This document shows, piece after piece, positions 34,683-43,854 of a stretch of 64,000 nt of DNA. Origin of the DNA: JAICKM01 sp038228295 (GTDB lineage: Bacteria > Chloroflexota > Chloroflexia > QHBQ01 > JAICKM01); NCBI GenBank assembly GCA_038228295.1, contig JBBRPH010000019.1:1-64000 (forward strand), in the 5' to 3' direction. The notes beneath the pieces were generated by a model. That model was not told the origin of the DNA and did not search any database. It saw nothing but the letters and a program-made list of their open reading frames with translations. How positions within the stretch are numbered: the stretch's first letter is position 1; each line of letters begins with the position of its first letter. The position numbers were made by a program, and so were the translations under genes.

Positions 34683-36203
34683 ATGTCCCTAACCTCGATC
34701 ACTGTGCGCCGCTTCGCGGGGCTGCTCCTCGGCGTAGTGCTGTCGGCCGGCCTCGTCGCCTGTGGCGCAGATCCCACGCCCTCCGTCGTCATCGCGGCGA
34801 CCACGACAGTGCCGGCGCCGACGGCGACCCTGCCGCCCGCAGCACCGCCGCCGACGGCACCGGCCGGCGTGACGGAGCCGCCGACGCTCGCCCCCACCGC
34901 CGCGCCCGCGCTCGCGCCCGCGACGCAAGTGCCCGATCAAGCCACCGCGACCACCCTGCCGCCCGCGACTATACCTCCGACGGCGGCCGACACCCTCGTG
35001 CCGGCCACCGCAGCACCCCCGCCGGCCACATCCGCCCCGGCGAGTGATACCCCCGCCGCGAGCGATACTCCCGCGCCGGCCACGGTGACCACGGCCCCCG
35101 CCGCCACGCCGCCCGCACCGGGCCTGACCCCGACGGCGGCGCCAGTGAGCGCGGGCAGCATCGTGTTTGTGCAGCATGGGGCCACGCCGGGTCTCGCCGT
35201 GATCCAGCCCGATGGGTCGGGCCGCCGGCTGCTGCTGCCGGCCGGCGATCTGCACACGCCACGCTGGTCGCCCAACCGCCGGCATATCGCCTATCTGCGC
35301 GGCAGCGGCACCCACGCCGACCTATGGGTGGTGAACGCCGACGGCAGCGGCGCACGCCGGCTGACGAATACACCCGGCGTGGGAGAGGCCGATGAGCGCT
35401 GGTCGCCCGACGGCACGACGCTGGCCTATGCCCGCAGCACGGACAGCAACAGCGACGGCCAACTGGACACACAAGACCCCAGCGAGGTCTGGTTGATTGA
35501 CAGCGACGGCGGGCACCCGCGCCGCCTGGCGGACGGCCGCGACCCGGCCTGGGCGCCCGACAGCAAGCGCCTCGCCTTCGCGACCAACGGCAAACCCGAT
35601 AGCGCCGGCGCCTACGGCACGGGCAATACAATTGATATGATCAACGCGCAAGGCCAGAATCGCTGGAGTCCGATCAAAATCCCCGCCATCCCGCAAGACA
35701 CCAGCCTGGTGGACCCGCAGGCGCAATTCAACGCCGCCACCATTTTCCTGCGCTATCCGGCTTGGGCACCGAGCGGCCAAAGCGTGGCGTTTATGGCCGA
35801 GGGGCACAGTGGGCTGATCGTCACCGCGAGCGATAAGGGCACCCAACCTACGCTGCGTGACTTCCAGTATGAAGGCAACTTCGCGCACGTCTTCTGGTCG
35901 CCCGACGGCACCAAGCTGCTCTATGAAGCCGCTCCGCCCAACGGCTACAGCGGCGTAACCGTGCTGACCCTGGCCGACCGGCACCGTTTCGCCCTCGGTG
36001 GGCGGCCCGGCAACAGCGCCTACACGCCCACCTGGGCACCGGACAGCGCGCACTTCGTTTGGGTGCAACCGGGTAACAACAGCGCCGTCGGGGCCGACCC
36101 GACATCGAACCCTGCCGGCGCGCTACTGGTAAGCAACCTCACGGCGGGCGCACCGGCCACCACCATCCAGGGAGCCGAGGCCGCCGATCCAGACTGGCGC
36201 TAG
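34683..36203 (+). CDS. Lipoprotein with TolB-like beta-propeller
   Basis: A 506-residue exported protein. The signal peptide ends in the lipobox LVAC (Cys at 27). A Pro/Thr/Ala-rich linker (about 30-155) presumably spans the envelope. After it come PD40/WD40-like blades: RWSPNRRHIAYLRG, RWSPDGTTLAYAR, AWAPDSKRLAFATNG, AWAPSGQSVAFMAEG, FWSPDGTKLLYEA and TWAPDSAHFVWVQPG, six in all, forming a propeller for binding proteins or glycans. The function is unknown. The upstream -10 lies in an inverted repeat and a G+C-rich hairpin follows the stop. Confidence 0.85.
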   Translation: MSLTSITVRRFAGLLLGVVLSAGLVACGADPTPSVVIAATTTVPAPTATLPPAAPPPTAPAGVTEPPTLAPTAAPALAPATQVPDQATATTLPPATIPPTAADTLVPATAAPPPATSAPASDTPAASDTPAPATVTTAPAATPPAPGLTPTAAPVSAGSIVFVQHGATPGLAVIQPDGSGRRLLLPAGDLHTPRWSPNRRHIAYLRGSGTHADLWVVNADGSGARRLTNTPGVGEADERWSPDGTTLAYARSTDSNSDGQLDTQDPSEVWLIDSDGGHPRRLADGRDPAWAPDSKRLAFATNGKPDSAGAYGTGNTIDMINAQGQNRWSPIKIPAIPQDTSLVDPQAQFNAATIFLRYPAWAPSGQSVAFMAEGHSGLIVTASDKGTQPTLRDFQYEGNFAHVFWSPDGTKLLYEAAPPNGYSGVTVLTLADRHRFALGGRPGNSAYTPTWAPDSAHFVWVQPGNNSAVGADPTSNPAGALLVSNLTAGAPATTIQGAEAADPDWR

Positions 36204-36220
36204 GGGTGTTTTCCCTAGCC

Positions 36221-36255
36221 GGGCGGCCCCAGACGGCAACCGTTCGGGGCCGCCC
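36221..36255 (+). terminator. G+C-rich hairpin after the lipoprotein gene
   Basis: GGGCGGCCCC (36221-36230) pairs with GGGGCCGCCC (36246-36255). The loop holds a smaller ACGG/CCGT hairpin. There is no T-tract, so termination is uncertain. Confidence 0.5.
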
Positions 36256-36336
36256 AGCAGCACGCGAGACCAGCGGAACCGGAGTTGATACCATTTTGTG
36301 ACCTACCGGAGTCTGTATTTTCGTGAACAGGTGTGC

Positions 36337-36710
36337 TATACTCGCTATACCCATCGGTCGGGTTAACACCACTGCCGGTCGGTATGAGACGGCGTTGCCT
36401 CACCTTGTGGTCAAAAGGTCTACCGGCTCGGCTTTGGTCCTCGCTGCTACGGCAGCACGACCGGTCGGCGGATCAAATGACCGTAAGTCTGCAATGCCGG
36501 ATGGCCTGGGGATCACCAGGGCGGTCGTGTATCGCCCAACACCATTAGTACAACCGCCGTCGGAAGCGAGTGCGTAACCCGCACTCCCGGCGCAAACAGG
36601 CATCACCGGCCGAATACGACCCGCACAGCGCCGGGAGCGGCAGCGGAGCGTAAACGGGCAGTGGGAGCCGGCGCGTTGGGTGGGCGATCCTCTCGTGAAG
36701 GAGTCTCCTG
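36337..36710 (+). promoter_or_regulatory. Extended -10 promoter and long structured leader
   Basis: TGCTATACT (TATACT at 36337-36342) is an extended -10 box. The 370 bases up to the next start contain no convincing gene. They do contain a perfect 10-bp long-range pair CTCCCGGCGC (36584-36593) with GCGCCGGGAG (36628-36637) and several shorter GC hairpins. I looked for cobalamin, c-di-GMP and c-di-AMP riboswitch motifs and recognised none. Confidence 0.4.
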
Positions 36711-37583
36711 TTGTCCGTCTATAGGCGGCGCATTTATGCGCCTCTCTGTTCATTGGTTGTATGCGCCGGTCTCGTCCTACTCAGTGTCACCCCCACCATC
36801 GCCGCAAGCAGCCCCGCCGGCAAAGCCGGCAAAACGGTCGCCGGCGGCAGCCGCACCGCCACAGCAGCTAAAAGCCCCGCGAAATCCGCCCCCATCTCGG
36901 TCAAGCCGAGCGTGGTCGCCAAAGCTGCTCCGGTCAGCAGGCCGATTGTCAAAGCCGCGCCGGTCAGCAAGCCGGTCGTCAAAGCCGCGCCGGTCAGCAG
37001 GCCGGTCGCCAAAGCCGTTCCGGTCAGCAGGCCGGTCGCCAAAGCTGCTCCGGTCAGCAAGCCGGTCGCCAAAGCCGCTCCCACCCGGTTCACCAAAGTG
37101 GTGCCCGTCCCCGCTTCCGTTGCGCCTAGCCGATTCAGCAGCGCGGTGCCCGCCAAAGCGCCGCCCGCCCCGGCCCCGGCCATTGTCGCCCGCAGCGGCA
37201 CCTCGCGCGGCGGCGCACGCCCGGCCCCCATTAGCGCGCCCGCCAAGACCTACACGATTGAGAGCGGCATCGCCATGCACTATTATCAAGGGTTGATGGA
37301 GACCGTGGCGCGCAACCAGGGGCTGACCATGCGGACTGATGTGGACGGCTACACCAGTCGCCAGAATTGTGGGGAAATCGGCAGCATCGTCGAGGCGCGC
37401 CTGCTTAACCCGCGTACCGGCCAATGGAGTCAGTGGCTGCGGCTACAAGTGCTGGACTGCTCGGCCCGCAGCAACGTCGCCTATCACCGCAGCATTGGGC
37501 TGATCCTCGAAGTAGACTACAACACCGCCGTGCGCACCGGGTTCTATTCCTTTGGCCGCACCGAAGCGGAAGTGCGCCACTAG
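36711..37583 (+). CDS. Exported protein with decapeptide repeats
   Basis: A 290-residue protein with an N-terminal signal peptide (about 1-31, cleaved near TIAAS). Residues about 70-124 contain a tandem decapeptide, consensus VAKAAPVSKP, repeated five times plus a partial copy; it is Lys/Pro/Ala-rich, extended and basic. A 90-residue C-terminal domain (THSIx-like YTIESGIAMHYYQG..., with two Cys and 'RLLNPRTGQWSQWLRLQVLDC') is unrecognised. Translation starts at TTG with GAAGGAG seven bases upstream, the only strong site. A cell-wall or surface role is inferred from the signal peptide and the basic repeats. Confidence 0.78.
   Translation: MSVYRRRIYAPLCSLVVCAGLVLLSVTPTIAASSPAGKAGKTVAGGSRTATAAKSPAKSAPISVKPSVVAKAAPVSRPIVKAAPVSKPVVKAAPVSRPVAKAVPVSRPVAKAAPVSKPVAKAAPTRFTKVVPVPASVAPSRFSSAVPAKAPPAPAPAIVARSGTSRGGARPAPISAPAKTYTIESGIAMHYYQGLMETVARNQGLTMRTDVDGYTSRQNCGEIGSIVEARLLNPRTGQWSQWLRLQVLDCSARSNVAYHRSIGLILEVDYNTAVRTGFYSFGRTEAEVRH
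36918..37067 (+). repeat. 30-bp coding tandem repeat (five copies)
   Basis: Five 30-bp units encode the decapeptide, differing by a few third-position and Arg/Lys, Val/Ala changes. A partial sixth unit runs to about 37084. Confidence 0.93.
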
Positions 37584-37654
37584 CGGATCGATCTCCGCAA
37601 ACCCCGCCGGATCACGCAGAATAGGCGGATCCGCACAGAAGCGTAGACACGCGC

Positions 37655-37699
37655 AAAAGAGCCGGTGTGCTTGCCTGGGGTAAGCGCACCGGCTCTTTT
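37655..37699 (+). terminator. Strong bidirectional intrinsic terminator
   Basis: An 18-bp stem (37655-37672 with 37682-37699, one G-U) around a 9-base loop, with AAAA at its foot and TTTT at its end, so it can work in both directions. Confidence 0.9.
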
Positions 37700-37745
37700 G
37701 TAGGTGGTGCGCCAGGGTCGTTCGCGCCGGCGCCGGCGATTATGG

Positions 37746-37751
37746 TATACT
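37746..37751 (+). promoter_or_regulatory. -10 box (TATACT) upstream of the GT39 gene
   Basis: GGTATACT about 137 bases before the ATG at 37888, with no clear -35. A second A+T-rich patch (37784-37799) lies in between. Nothing else was seen in 37700-37887. Confidence 0.4.
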
Positions 37752-37887
37752 AGAAGCGGCGATGTCCCAAGAGTTCCCATATATAATAAATACCTACCAC
37801 TCACCGGACCCCCTGCGTGCAGATTGCTCCGGCTACTAGCGTCCTACACAAACACACTCCGATTCGAGATCTAGCGGGAGACTTCTG

Positions 37888-39993
37888 ATGGAACAAGAGG
37901 CGCTGTATAGTCTGGCGGCCTGGACGGGGCAGCGGGCCGCCCGCGGGCTGCGTTGGAGCCGCGCCCTGTTGGAGCGGCACTTGCTGTTTCTGCCGGTGCT
38001 GATCACCGCCGTCTGGTTGCGCCTGACCAACCTGGACGCGACTAGCCTGTGGTTCGACGAACTATGGCAGGCGGCGGTGGCGCAGCGGCCGCTGGACGCG
38101 GTGCTGGCCGGGGCGCGGGCCCACACGGCCATGACCCCGCTCGATTACCTACTCGGCTGGGTGGTCCACCATTTCGCGGCCACTGATTTTGCGGTACGCC
38201 TGCCGGCCGCGCTATTCGGTAGCGCCACGCTAGTCCTGCTCTATTGGCTGGGCTGCCTGCTGTTCGGCCGGCGCACGGCGTGGCTGGGCAGCCTGCTGCT
38301 GGCCGGCGCGCCGTTGCATCTGTTCTACTCACGCGAAGCCCGTCCCTATGCGATCTTGACCTTTATGACGCTGGCTGTCATGCTGGCTTTCTACTATCTG
38401 TGGCGCACGCCGACGCGGCGCACGATGCTGGTCTATGCCCTGGTGGTGACGCTCGGACTCTATAGCCACTATTTTGTGGGCCTGCCGGCGGCGGTCCAGT
38501 GGCTGGTCGCGCTACCGGCGGGCCTGATCGGCCTGCTGCGGCGCAGCGACCCGACGCGGGCGCACGACCGCGCGCTAGCGGGCCGCCTGACGGTCGCGCT
38601 GGTGGCGGCGGGGCTGCTGTTCCTGCCGTGGGTGGTTTATGACCTGGTGTTGGGTGGCGGCGAAGCGCAATTCGGCGTGCTGGGCATCTTCGGCGCGGGG
38701 TCGTTGGTCGGGGCGCTCGATACTACGGTGACGGCCTTCGGCCAGGTGCTGGTCGACCCGGCGCTAACTCGGCTGCCGCTGCTGCTCTTGTGGCTAATCG
38801 GCAGCGCCGTGGCGTTGCTACGCGGCCCGGCCCCGGTCCGCGCCGTCGCCCTGCTGCTGCCGCTAACCGTGCCGCTGGTCTGGGGCTTAGACGCCGCCAC
38901 AGCCTACTTCTTCGCCGTCCGCCAGGTGGTCTACGGCGTGCCCGTGTACCTCCTGCTGGTGGCCTACGGCGTGGCCGTACTCTGGCGCGCCGGCCGCCGC
39001 GCGCTGACCGCCGTCGTCGCACAGGGGTCGCTGCATGGTGGGGCATGGGCGCGCCCCGTGGGCCGGCTCGCCGGGGCGGCGCTGCTCGGCGCGATCCTGC
39101 TGGCGCCTGTGGCGCAGGCGCGCAACGCGGTCAAGACCAATCCCGGCGATTGGCAGCGCCACTGGCAAGAGGAAAGCTGGCGCCAGGCCGCCGATTATAT
39201 CAGCGGCTACCTGGCCCCCGGCGACGTGGTGCTGACCACGCAAACGTGTTCCGGCGTGGGCTTTGCCTTTAACTGTCTGGACTATTACCATCCGGGGCTG
39301 GCCCGCATCACCCGCGCGGTTGGGTCACTGGATGAGCTGAAAACGCAATATGCCGCCAGCGAAGGTAATACCTGGATTTTGTTGGCCCAGAACTACAACC
39401 GCACGTTTTTCAAGGGCAACACCGAGTTAATTCCCTGGATTCAGCAACAGGGACTGCAACTCGATACCCTCAGCCTGCTGTCGTTGGCCTACCCGGCCGG
39501 TCGGTTGCGCCTGCGCCCGCCGCAGGGCTTGCCGGCCGCCGCGTTCCAGACGCTGTTCGGCACCAGCAGCGCGGGCGGCGGCATCTTGCGCCTGACGCGC
39601 CGCCGGCCCGACGCAGCGCCGAGTGTGGCGGTGAGCCGATTGTTGCTCGCGCCCGGTCGCCGCTATCAGATCACGTTTGACTATCGCGCCCCGGAGGCGA
39701 ACACCGGCTTACTCACCGCCTCGGTAGACGCGCCGGATGCCGTCATTCCGGGGCGCCTGTTCAAATACACCAGCCCCGACCTGCCCGCGACCTGGCGCAA
39801 CGCCATACTGACCTATACGGCGGCCGCCGATCCGCAAACCAGCGATGCCGCCTACCTGGTCATGCGCTACGACGGCCTCGGCGCAGTTGCCGTGCGCAAT
39901 ATCCTGGTCTACGATATATCGCCGCGCGATGCCGGCACGCAGGATGTGCGCCTGATTCGCCCGCTGCTCACCCCCGCCGTGGTGGAGCCGTAA
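37888..39993 (+). CDS. GT39/ArnT-like membrane glycosyltransferase
   Basis: A 701-residue GT-C-fold protein that would transfer sugars from a polyprenyl-phosphate carrier. After a short basic N-terminus there is TM1, then the family loop LRLTNLDATSLWFDELW (about 46-62) carrying the catalytic Asp-Glu, and about ten further membrane segments to residue 415, including FYSREARPYAI. The last 280 residues form an extracytoplasmic domain with a beta-sandwich end. GGGAGAC precedes the ATG. Its acceptor, protein or glycan, is not identifiable. Confidence 0.87.
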   Translation: MEQEALYSLAAWTGQRAARGLRWSRALLERHLLFLPVLITAVWLRLTNLDATSLWFDELWQAAVAQRPLDAVLAGARAHTAMTPLDYLLGWVVHHFAATDFAVRLPAALFGSATLVLLYWLGCLLFGRRTAWLGSLLLAGAPLHLFYSREARPYAILTFMTLAVMLAFYYLWRTPTRRTMLVYALVVTLGLYSHYFVGLPAAVQWLVALPAGLIGLLRRSDPTRAHDRALAGRLTVALVAAGLLFLPWVVYDLVLGGGEAQFGVLGIFGAGSLVGALDTTVTAFGQVLVDPALTRLPLLLLWLIGSAVALLRGPAPVRAVALLLPLTVPLVWGLDAATAYFFAVRQVVYGVPVYLLLVAYGVAVLWRAGRRALTAVVAQGSLHGGAWARPVGRLAGAALLGAILLAPVAQARNAVKTNPGDWQRHWQEESWRQAADYISGYLAPGDVVLTTQTCSGVGFAFNCLDYYHPGLARITRAVGSLDELKTQYAASEGNTWILLAQNYNRTFFKGNTELIPWIQQQGLQLDTLSLLSLAYPAGRLRLRPPQGLPAAAFQTLFGTSSAGGGILRLTRRRPDAAPSVAVSRLLLAPGRRYQITFDYRAPEANTGLLTASVDAPDAVIPGRLFKYTSPDLPATWRNAILTYTAAADPQTSDAAYLVMRYDGLGAVAVRNILVYDISPRDAGTQDVRLIRPLLTPAVVEP

Positions 39994-39994
39994 G

Positions 39995-40300
39995 CCGGCG
40001 GGAGACGAGTTGTGCGGTTTGCGCGGTAGAGCAGTGAAGAGCGACGGGTGGGCTAGATCGAGAACACGGATATGCGCCCAGAGGTGGGCGTGGTCGGCGG
40101 CGGTCAGCATGAAGGGCCCAAAGTCGGCCGTCTGACCCAAAACGGTGTGGCACAGGGGCAGGCGGCCGTCGCCGGTCAGCTCCAGCGTCCAACGACCGCT
40201 CGGATGGATGACCCAGCCCCCCTGTCGAACTCGAAAACCGGCGTAGCCATCCGAGCGATCCTGCGCGTTTGCTAGGTCCAAGTATCCCGGCCCTACGCCG
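39995..40300 (-). pseudogene. Possible gene remnant between two genes
   Basis: This 310-base gap is open on the minus strand and reads like a protein (YLDLANAQDRSDGYAGF, then GGWVIHPSGRWTLELTGDG and ADFGPFMLTAADHAHLWAHI). There is no convincing start, the frame runs on antisense into the GT39 gene, and no stop falls before 39709, so it looks like a gene fragment that lost both ends. I do not recognise the family. Confidence 0.3.
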
Positions 40301-40303
40301 GCA

Positions 40304-41125
40304 CTATTGCCGCAGGAACGCCAGCAAATCGTGGGCCAGCTTGTCCTTGTGCGTGGCTTGCAGGCCGTGGGGGGCATCGGCGTATTCAATGAGCTTGGCG
40401 TGCGGAACAGCCCGCGCGACTGCCCGGCTCGTCGCCTCAATCGGCACCACACGGTCGCCGGTCCCGTGAATGATCAGGGTCGGCACGGTAAAGGCCGCCA
40501 GATCCGGGCGGAAGTCGGTGGTCCCGAACGCCGTAACGCACGCTAAGGTCGCTTGCAGACTGGCCTGGAGCGAAACACTGCGCGCCCATTCAAGCAACTC
40601 AGGACTCGCTACCGGCGACGACGGGCCACCGCCGAAGAAATCCTTGAACATACCGGCGAAGAACTGCGCGCGGTCGTGCTTGATGCCCGCCGCGATGCCG
40701 TCCAGCGCCGCCTGATCCACCCCATGCGGATTGTCGGCGGTTTTGAGCATATACGGCACGACGGAGGAGATCAGCGCCGCCTGCGTGATATGCTTGCCGT
40801 GATGGCGCGACATATAGCGCGCGACCTCGCCGCCGGCCATCGAAAAGCCGACCAGCGCGGCATCCTGCGCCCCGGTTTCCGCGATCACCGCAGCCAGGTC
40901 GTCGGCCAACGTGTCGTAATCATAGCCGCCCCACGGCTGATCCGAGCGCCCGAAGCCGCGCCGATCATAGGCAATGGTACGAAAGCCGGCGGCAGCGAAG
41001 GCTATCGCCTGATCATCCCAACTGTCGGCCGACAGCGGCCAACCGTGTAGCAGCAGCACCGGCCGGCCGCTGCCCCAATCCTTCACATAGAGTTTGGTGT
41101 TGTCGCGCGTCGTAATATATGCCAT
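40304..41125 (-). CDS. Alpha/beta hydrolase, non-heme chloroperoxidase type
   Basis: A 273-residue hydrolase. It has the oxyanion segment LLLHGWPLSADSWD, 'YDRRGFGRSDQPWGGYDYDT' typical of cofactor-free haloperoxidases, the nucleophile elbow GFSMAGG (Ser about 95), Asp in HGTGDRVVP and His in YADAPHGLQATH. In this group the listed haloperoxidase activity is usually incidental; the natural role is probably ester or lactone hydrolysis. GGAGG lies six bases before the ATG. Confidence 0.92.
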   Translation of the reverse strand: MAYITTRDNTKLYVKDWGSGRPVLLLHGWPLSADSWDDQAIAFAAAGFRTIAYDRRGFGRSDQPWGGYDYDTLADDLAAVIAETGAQDAALVGFSMAGGEVARYMSRHHGKHITQAALISSVVPYMLKTADNPHGVDQAALDGIAAGIKHDRAQFFAGMFKDFFGGGPSSPVASPELLEWARSVSLQASLQATLACVTAFGTTDFRPDLAAFTVPTLIIHGTGDRVVPIEATSRAVARAVPHAKLIEYADAPHGLQATHKDKLAHDLLAFLRQ

Positions 41126-41322
41126 GGGAACCTCCGTAGTCCAGCACTTAAAACTGAGGGTTGTTGCCTAGCACGGTTTACGCCGGGAGAACAGCCGTTA
41201 GGGGGGTGGTTCGACCGGCGGCCGATGGGCAGAAGAGAGACCAGCTACCAGCGGCCCGCAGATCCGCCCATGCGCTGCTACGGCACAGCAATATATATGC
41301 CCGCTATCGCTAGCATGGCGCA

Positions 41323-42264
41323 TCACGGCAGGTAGGTGGCGAAGAAGGCTAGCACGCGCTGCAAATATTCGGCGCGGTGATCCTGGAACATTTGGACGTG
41401 GGCGGAGCCGGGAGCGATCCAGGACTGAAAATGGGGGTCGCTTGCGCCGATCTGTTGCAACGTATACGCCTGGCTAACCGGGATATACGTGTCGCTGCCG
41501 CCATGGATCAGGAACACGGGGCGGCTACCGAGGCGCGCCATCTCCTGCTGCGGTTTATTATCAACCACATCCATGCCGAATAGCCCCTGCGCGGCCGCCA
41601 GGATGCCGGGCAAAAAGATCGGGGGTAGCCCGCTCACTTCGGTAAAATGGCGCGCGATGATCGGCTCCAGGTCGGCGAACGGCGAATCCAGCACCACCGC
41701 ACGCAGTTCGGGGTGCGTGGGCGTGACCCGCAGCAGCGTGCCCGCGCCCATCGAAAAGCCGATCGCGCCGATGTGTTGCGCGCCGCGCCGCTGCACATAG
41801 GCCAGCGCGCCCGCCACATCGCGCCGTTCCCAGTCGCCGATAGAATAGCGGTCGCCGCCGGACGTGCCGTGGGCGCGAAAGTCGAAGGCGAAGACGTTGT
41901 AGCCCTGCGCCAACAGGCCATGTGCCAGATCCATCAGCCCAATGCTGGGATCATCGCGGCGCCCGTCGCGCCCATGCAACAGCAGGATCGTCCCTTTGTC
42001 GCCGCCGGCGATCCACCAACCCCGCAAAGGGATGCCGTCGGTCGCGCTGGCGAACTGCACATCCACGCAGGTCAGCCCGTAGTCGCGGCACTGCCCCACC
42101 GGTTGGCGCAGCGGGTGGGTAAACCGCTCGGCGGCATACACAGATACGAGGCCGTAGACAAAGGCGCTCAGCACCCCCGCCTCCAGCAGCCGGCGGCGCA
42201 ACAGGCGGGCCGCCGATACGCGGCGCGGCGGGCTAGGCCACGCCGTGGACACGGAACCGGCCAT
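41323..42264 (-). CDS. Membrane-anchored alpha/beta hydrolase
   Basis: A 313-residue serine hydrolase with one N-terminal membrane segment (about 28-45) after a basic start. The core has TILLLHGRDGRRDD, FDFRAHGTSGG, the nucleophile elbow GFSMGAGT (about 169-176), VVLDSPF, and a late His in GSAHVQMF. It resembles the BEM46/YqkD-like family, whose substrates are unknown. The 197-base gap to the preceding gene (41126-41322) shows no clear terminator or promoter. Confidence 0.85.
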   Translation of the reverse strand: MAGSVSTAWPSPPRRVSAARLLRRRLLEAGVLSAFVYGLVSVYAAERFTHPLRQPVGQCRDYGLTCVDVQFASATDGIPLRGWWIAGGDKGTILLLHGRDGRRDDPSIGLMDLAHGLLAQGYNVFAFDFRAHGTSGGDRYSIGDWERRDVAGALAYVQRRGAQHIGAIGFSMGAGTLLRVTPTHPELRAVVLDSPFADLEPIIARHFTEVSGLPPIFLPGILAAAQGLFGMDVVDNKPQQEMARLGSRPVFLIHGGSDTYIPVSQAYTLQQIGASDPHFQSWIAPGSAHVQMFQDHRAEYLQRVLAFFATYLP

Positions 42265-42297
42265 AAGGCAGCCTCTTCGTCGTAAGCAACGGTGTGC

Positions 42298-42326
42298 TTG
42301 CCGGCAGACCGATTGCGTGGTATAAT
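42298..42326 (+). promoter_or_regulatory. Promoter of tRNA-Arg
   Basis: TTGCCG (42298-42303), a 17-base spacer and a perfect TATAAT (42321-42326), eleven bases before the tRNA. Confidence 0.75.
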
Positions 42327-42336
42327 AGGGCCAGAC

Positions 42337-42408
42337 GCGCCTGTAGCTCAGTGGATAGAGCGCCAGCCTCCGGAGCTGGATGCAGGGGTTCGAGTCCCTT
42401 CAGGCGTA
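42337..42408 (+). tRNA. tRNA-Arg (anticodon CCG)
   Basis: A cloverleaf can be drawn: acceptor GCGCCTG/CAGGCGT with a terminal G-U pair, D arm GCTCAGTGGATAGAGC, anticodon stem CCAGC/GCTGG with loop CTCCGGA (anticodon CCG at 42370-42372), and T arm with GGTTCGAGTCC. The discriminator base is A, and CCA is not encoded. It reads the CGG codon, frequent in this G+C-rich genome. Confidence 0.95.
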
Positions 42409-42423
42409 CCCGCTCATAGCATG

Positions 42424-42458
42424 ACCGCCGATCCAGCATTGGATCGGCGGTCTGCGTT
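42424..42458 (+). terminator. Intrinsic terminator after tRNA-Arg
   Basis: A perfect 12-bp stem ACCGCCGATCCA (42424-42435) with TGGATCGGCGGT (42440-42451) and a GCAT loop, followed by CTGCGTTT. It also faces the end of the convergent gene. Confidence 0.82.
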
Positions 42459-42469
42459 TGCGCCCGGCC

Positions 42470-43717
42470 TTAGCGGGCGGGCACCACATCGTAGCTGGTT
42501 ATATAGGTCGGCACCACAAAGGTGATCACTTCGTCGTCGCTGCGTGTCGGGTTAATGGCCGTGAAATAGCCGGCCCGCCCATATTGCGCCCGTGCGTCAT
42601 TCTGCTGCTCCGGCGCGGCAGCGGCAAACAGACGACCGCTGCGGTCGCGCAAGGCCACACTACGCGACCCCACCGACTCCGGCGCCGTGCCGATATTGCT
42701 GACCCGCCAGACGATGGTCACAAACTTATTGCCGGCGGGGAGCGCGTTACCGTTGAGGCTGCCCGCCTCTTGCACCGCCAGCACGGTGGCGCGCAATTGA
42801 CCCTGGCCGGTGGTGCCGACAAACGTCAAGACCTCGCCGACCGGTGGCAGATCCACCGTGGGGGGGCCGGGCGGCGGCGGCGGCAGAGTCTGGATGCCGC
42901 TACCTCCACCGGGCGGCGGCGGCGGCAAGATGGGGACCGGCACCGGCGGCGCAATCGGGGCCGGCGGGGGAAAGGCCGGCGGCGACACCACCGGCGGCAC
43001 ATAGATCGCGCCGGGCGGCGCGGCGGGCGGCGCCGGCGGCACATAGATCGCACCCGGCGGCGCGGCCGGCGGCAGCGTTTGGGTGCTGCCCGTCGGCCGG
43101 CGGTTCAGCCAGAGGCGGCCCAACGGCAGCGGTTGGACCGCCGGCCGCGATTGCAGTTCGCCGTACTCAAAATATTGCACGGTGTAGACGCGCCCGTTGC
43201 TAGGATCGGCCTCGCTGAACTCGCCCGTGATCGGGCGGCCCAGCGTCTGCGCGCCCTGCCGGCTCTGCCACCAGGTGAGGAAGCCACCCCCCACGAACGC
43301 GCCGGTGGCCGGAAAGTAGAGCGCCGGCGCATTGCTCCCGGCGCGGTTGGTGCCCAGGGCGGCGTAGGCCCGCCCCGGATAGAGCGCCGCATAGCGCAGG
43401 CGGCCCAGCGGCGCCTGCACCACCTGGCTGCCGGCGGGCAAGTTAGCGTGGTACTCGAACACGGCGTTGACCAGATATTGGTCGCGATAGGCGCGGCCCG
43501 CACTGTCGTATTGCACCCGCTCGGCCGTGATCGGCACGCCGAAGACGGCAAAATCGCCGTGGCTGTTCCAATATTGATAGAAGCCCCCACTCAGGCTTTG
43601 CCCGGTTTCGGGAAAGTAGCGGCCGTTGCCGAGGCCACCCGCCTGGGCCGGCCCCGCGCCCAGGCTCAGGGCCGCCACCGTAAGCAGCAGCGCCGCGCAG
43701 CAGATGAGTTTCCGCAC
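42470..43717 (-). CDS. Secreted protein with YFPETG repeats and DUF4352-like domain
   Basis: A 415-residue exported protein. A signal peptide (about 1-26, ending AQA) is followed by two copies of a repeat with 'YFPETGQSLSGGFYQYW' (about 34-50) and 'YFPATGAFVGGGFLTWW', each ending in an LGRL motif; this repeat is frequent in Chloroflexota secreted proteins. A Pro-rich linker (about 205-280) leads to a C-terminal Ig-like DUF4352 domain (about 290-415). The GTG at 43717 has AAGGAGG eight bases upstream; a nearby ATG (43724) is out of frame. The function is unknown. Confidence 0.82.
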   Translation of the reverse strand: MRKLICCAALLLTVAALSLGAGPAQAGGLGNGRYFPETGQSLSGGFYQYWNSHGDFAVFGVPITAERVQYDSAGRAYRDQYLVNAVFEYHANLPAGSQVVQAPLGRLRYAALYPGRAYAALGTNRAGSNAPALYFPATGAFVGGGFLTWWQSRQGAQTLGRPITGEFSEADPSNGRVYTVQYFEYGELQSRPAVQPLPLGRLWLNRRPTGSTQTLPPAAPPGAIYVPPAPPAAPPGAIYVPPVVSPPAFPPPAPIAPPVPVPILPPPPPGGGSGIQTLPPPPPGPPTVDLPPVGEVLTFVGTTGQGQLRATVLAVQEAGSLNGNALPAGNKFVTIVWRVSNIGTAPESVGSRSVALRDRSGRLFAAAAPEQQNDARAQYGRAGYFTAINPTRSDDEVITFVVPTYITSYDVVPAR

Positions 43718-43854
43718 AGACCATTCCTCCTTATATAGGACTGTAGGGCCGGCCGTCACCCAGCTTGCACGTATTAGGAACGCGGACCCATCGGCAGATG
43801 GGTCTTGTCAGGTATACACAGGGAAAAAGCGATCTCGGTTGGAGAGGAGTGGTG

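Noticed and set aside
36350..36710. Cobalamin, c-di-GMP or c-di-AMP riboswitch
   Set aside because: The conserved core motifs of these classes were looked for and not found.
42458..43738. A 426-codon plus-strand frame opposite the DUF4352 secreted protein
   Set aside because: Antisense to a gene with signal peptide, repeats and a good ribosome binding site; the translation is Arg/Gly-rich without domains.
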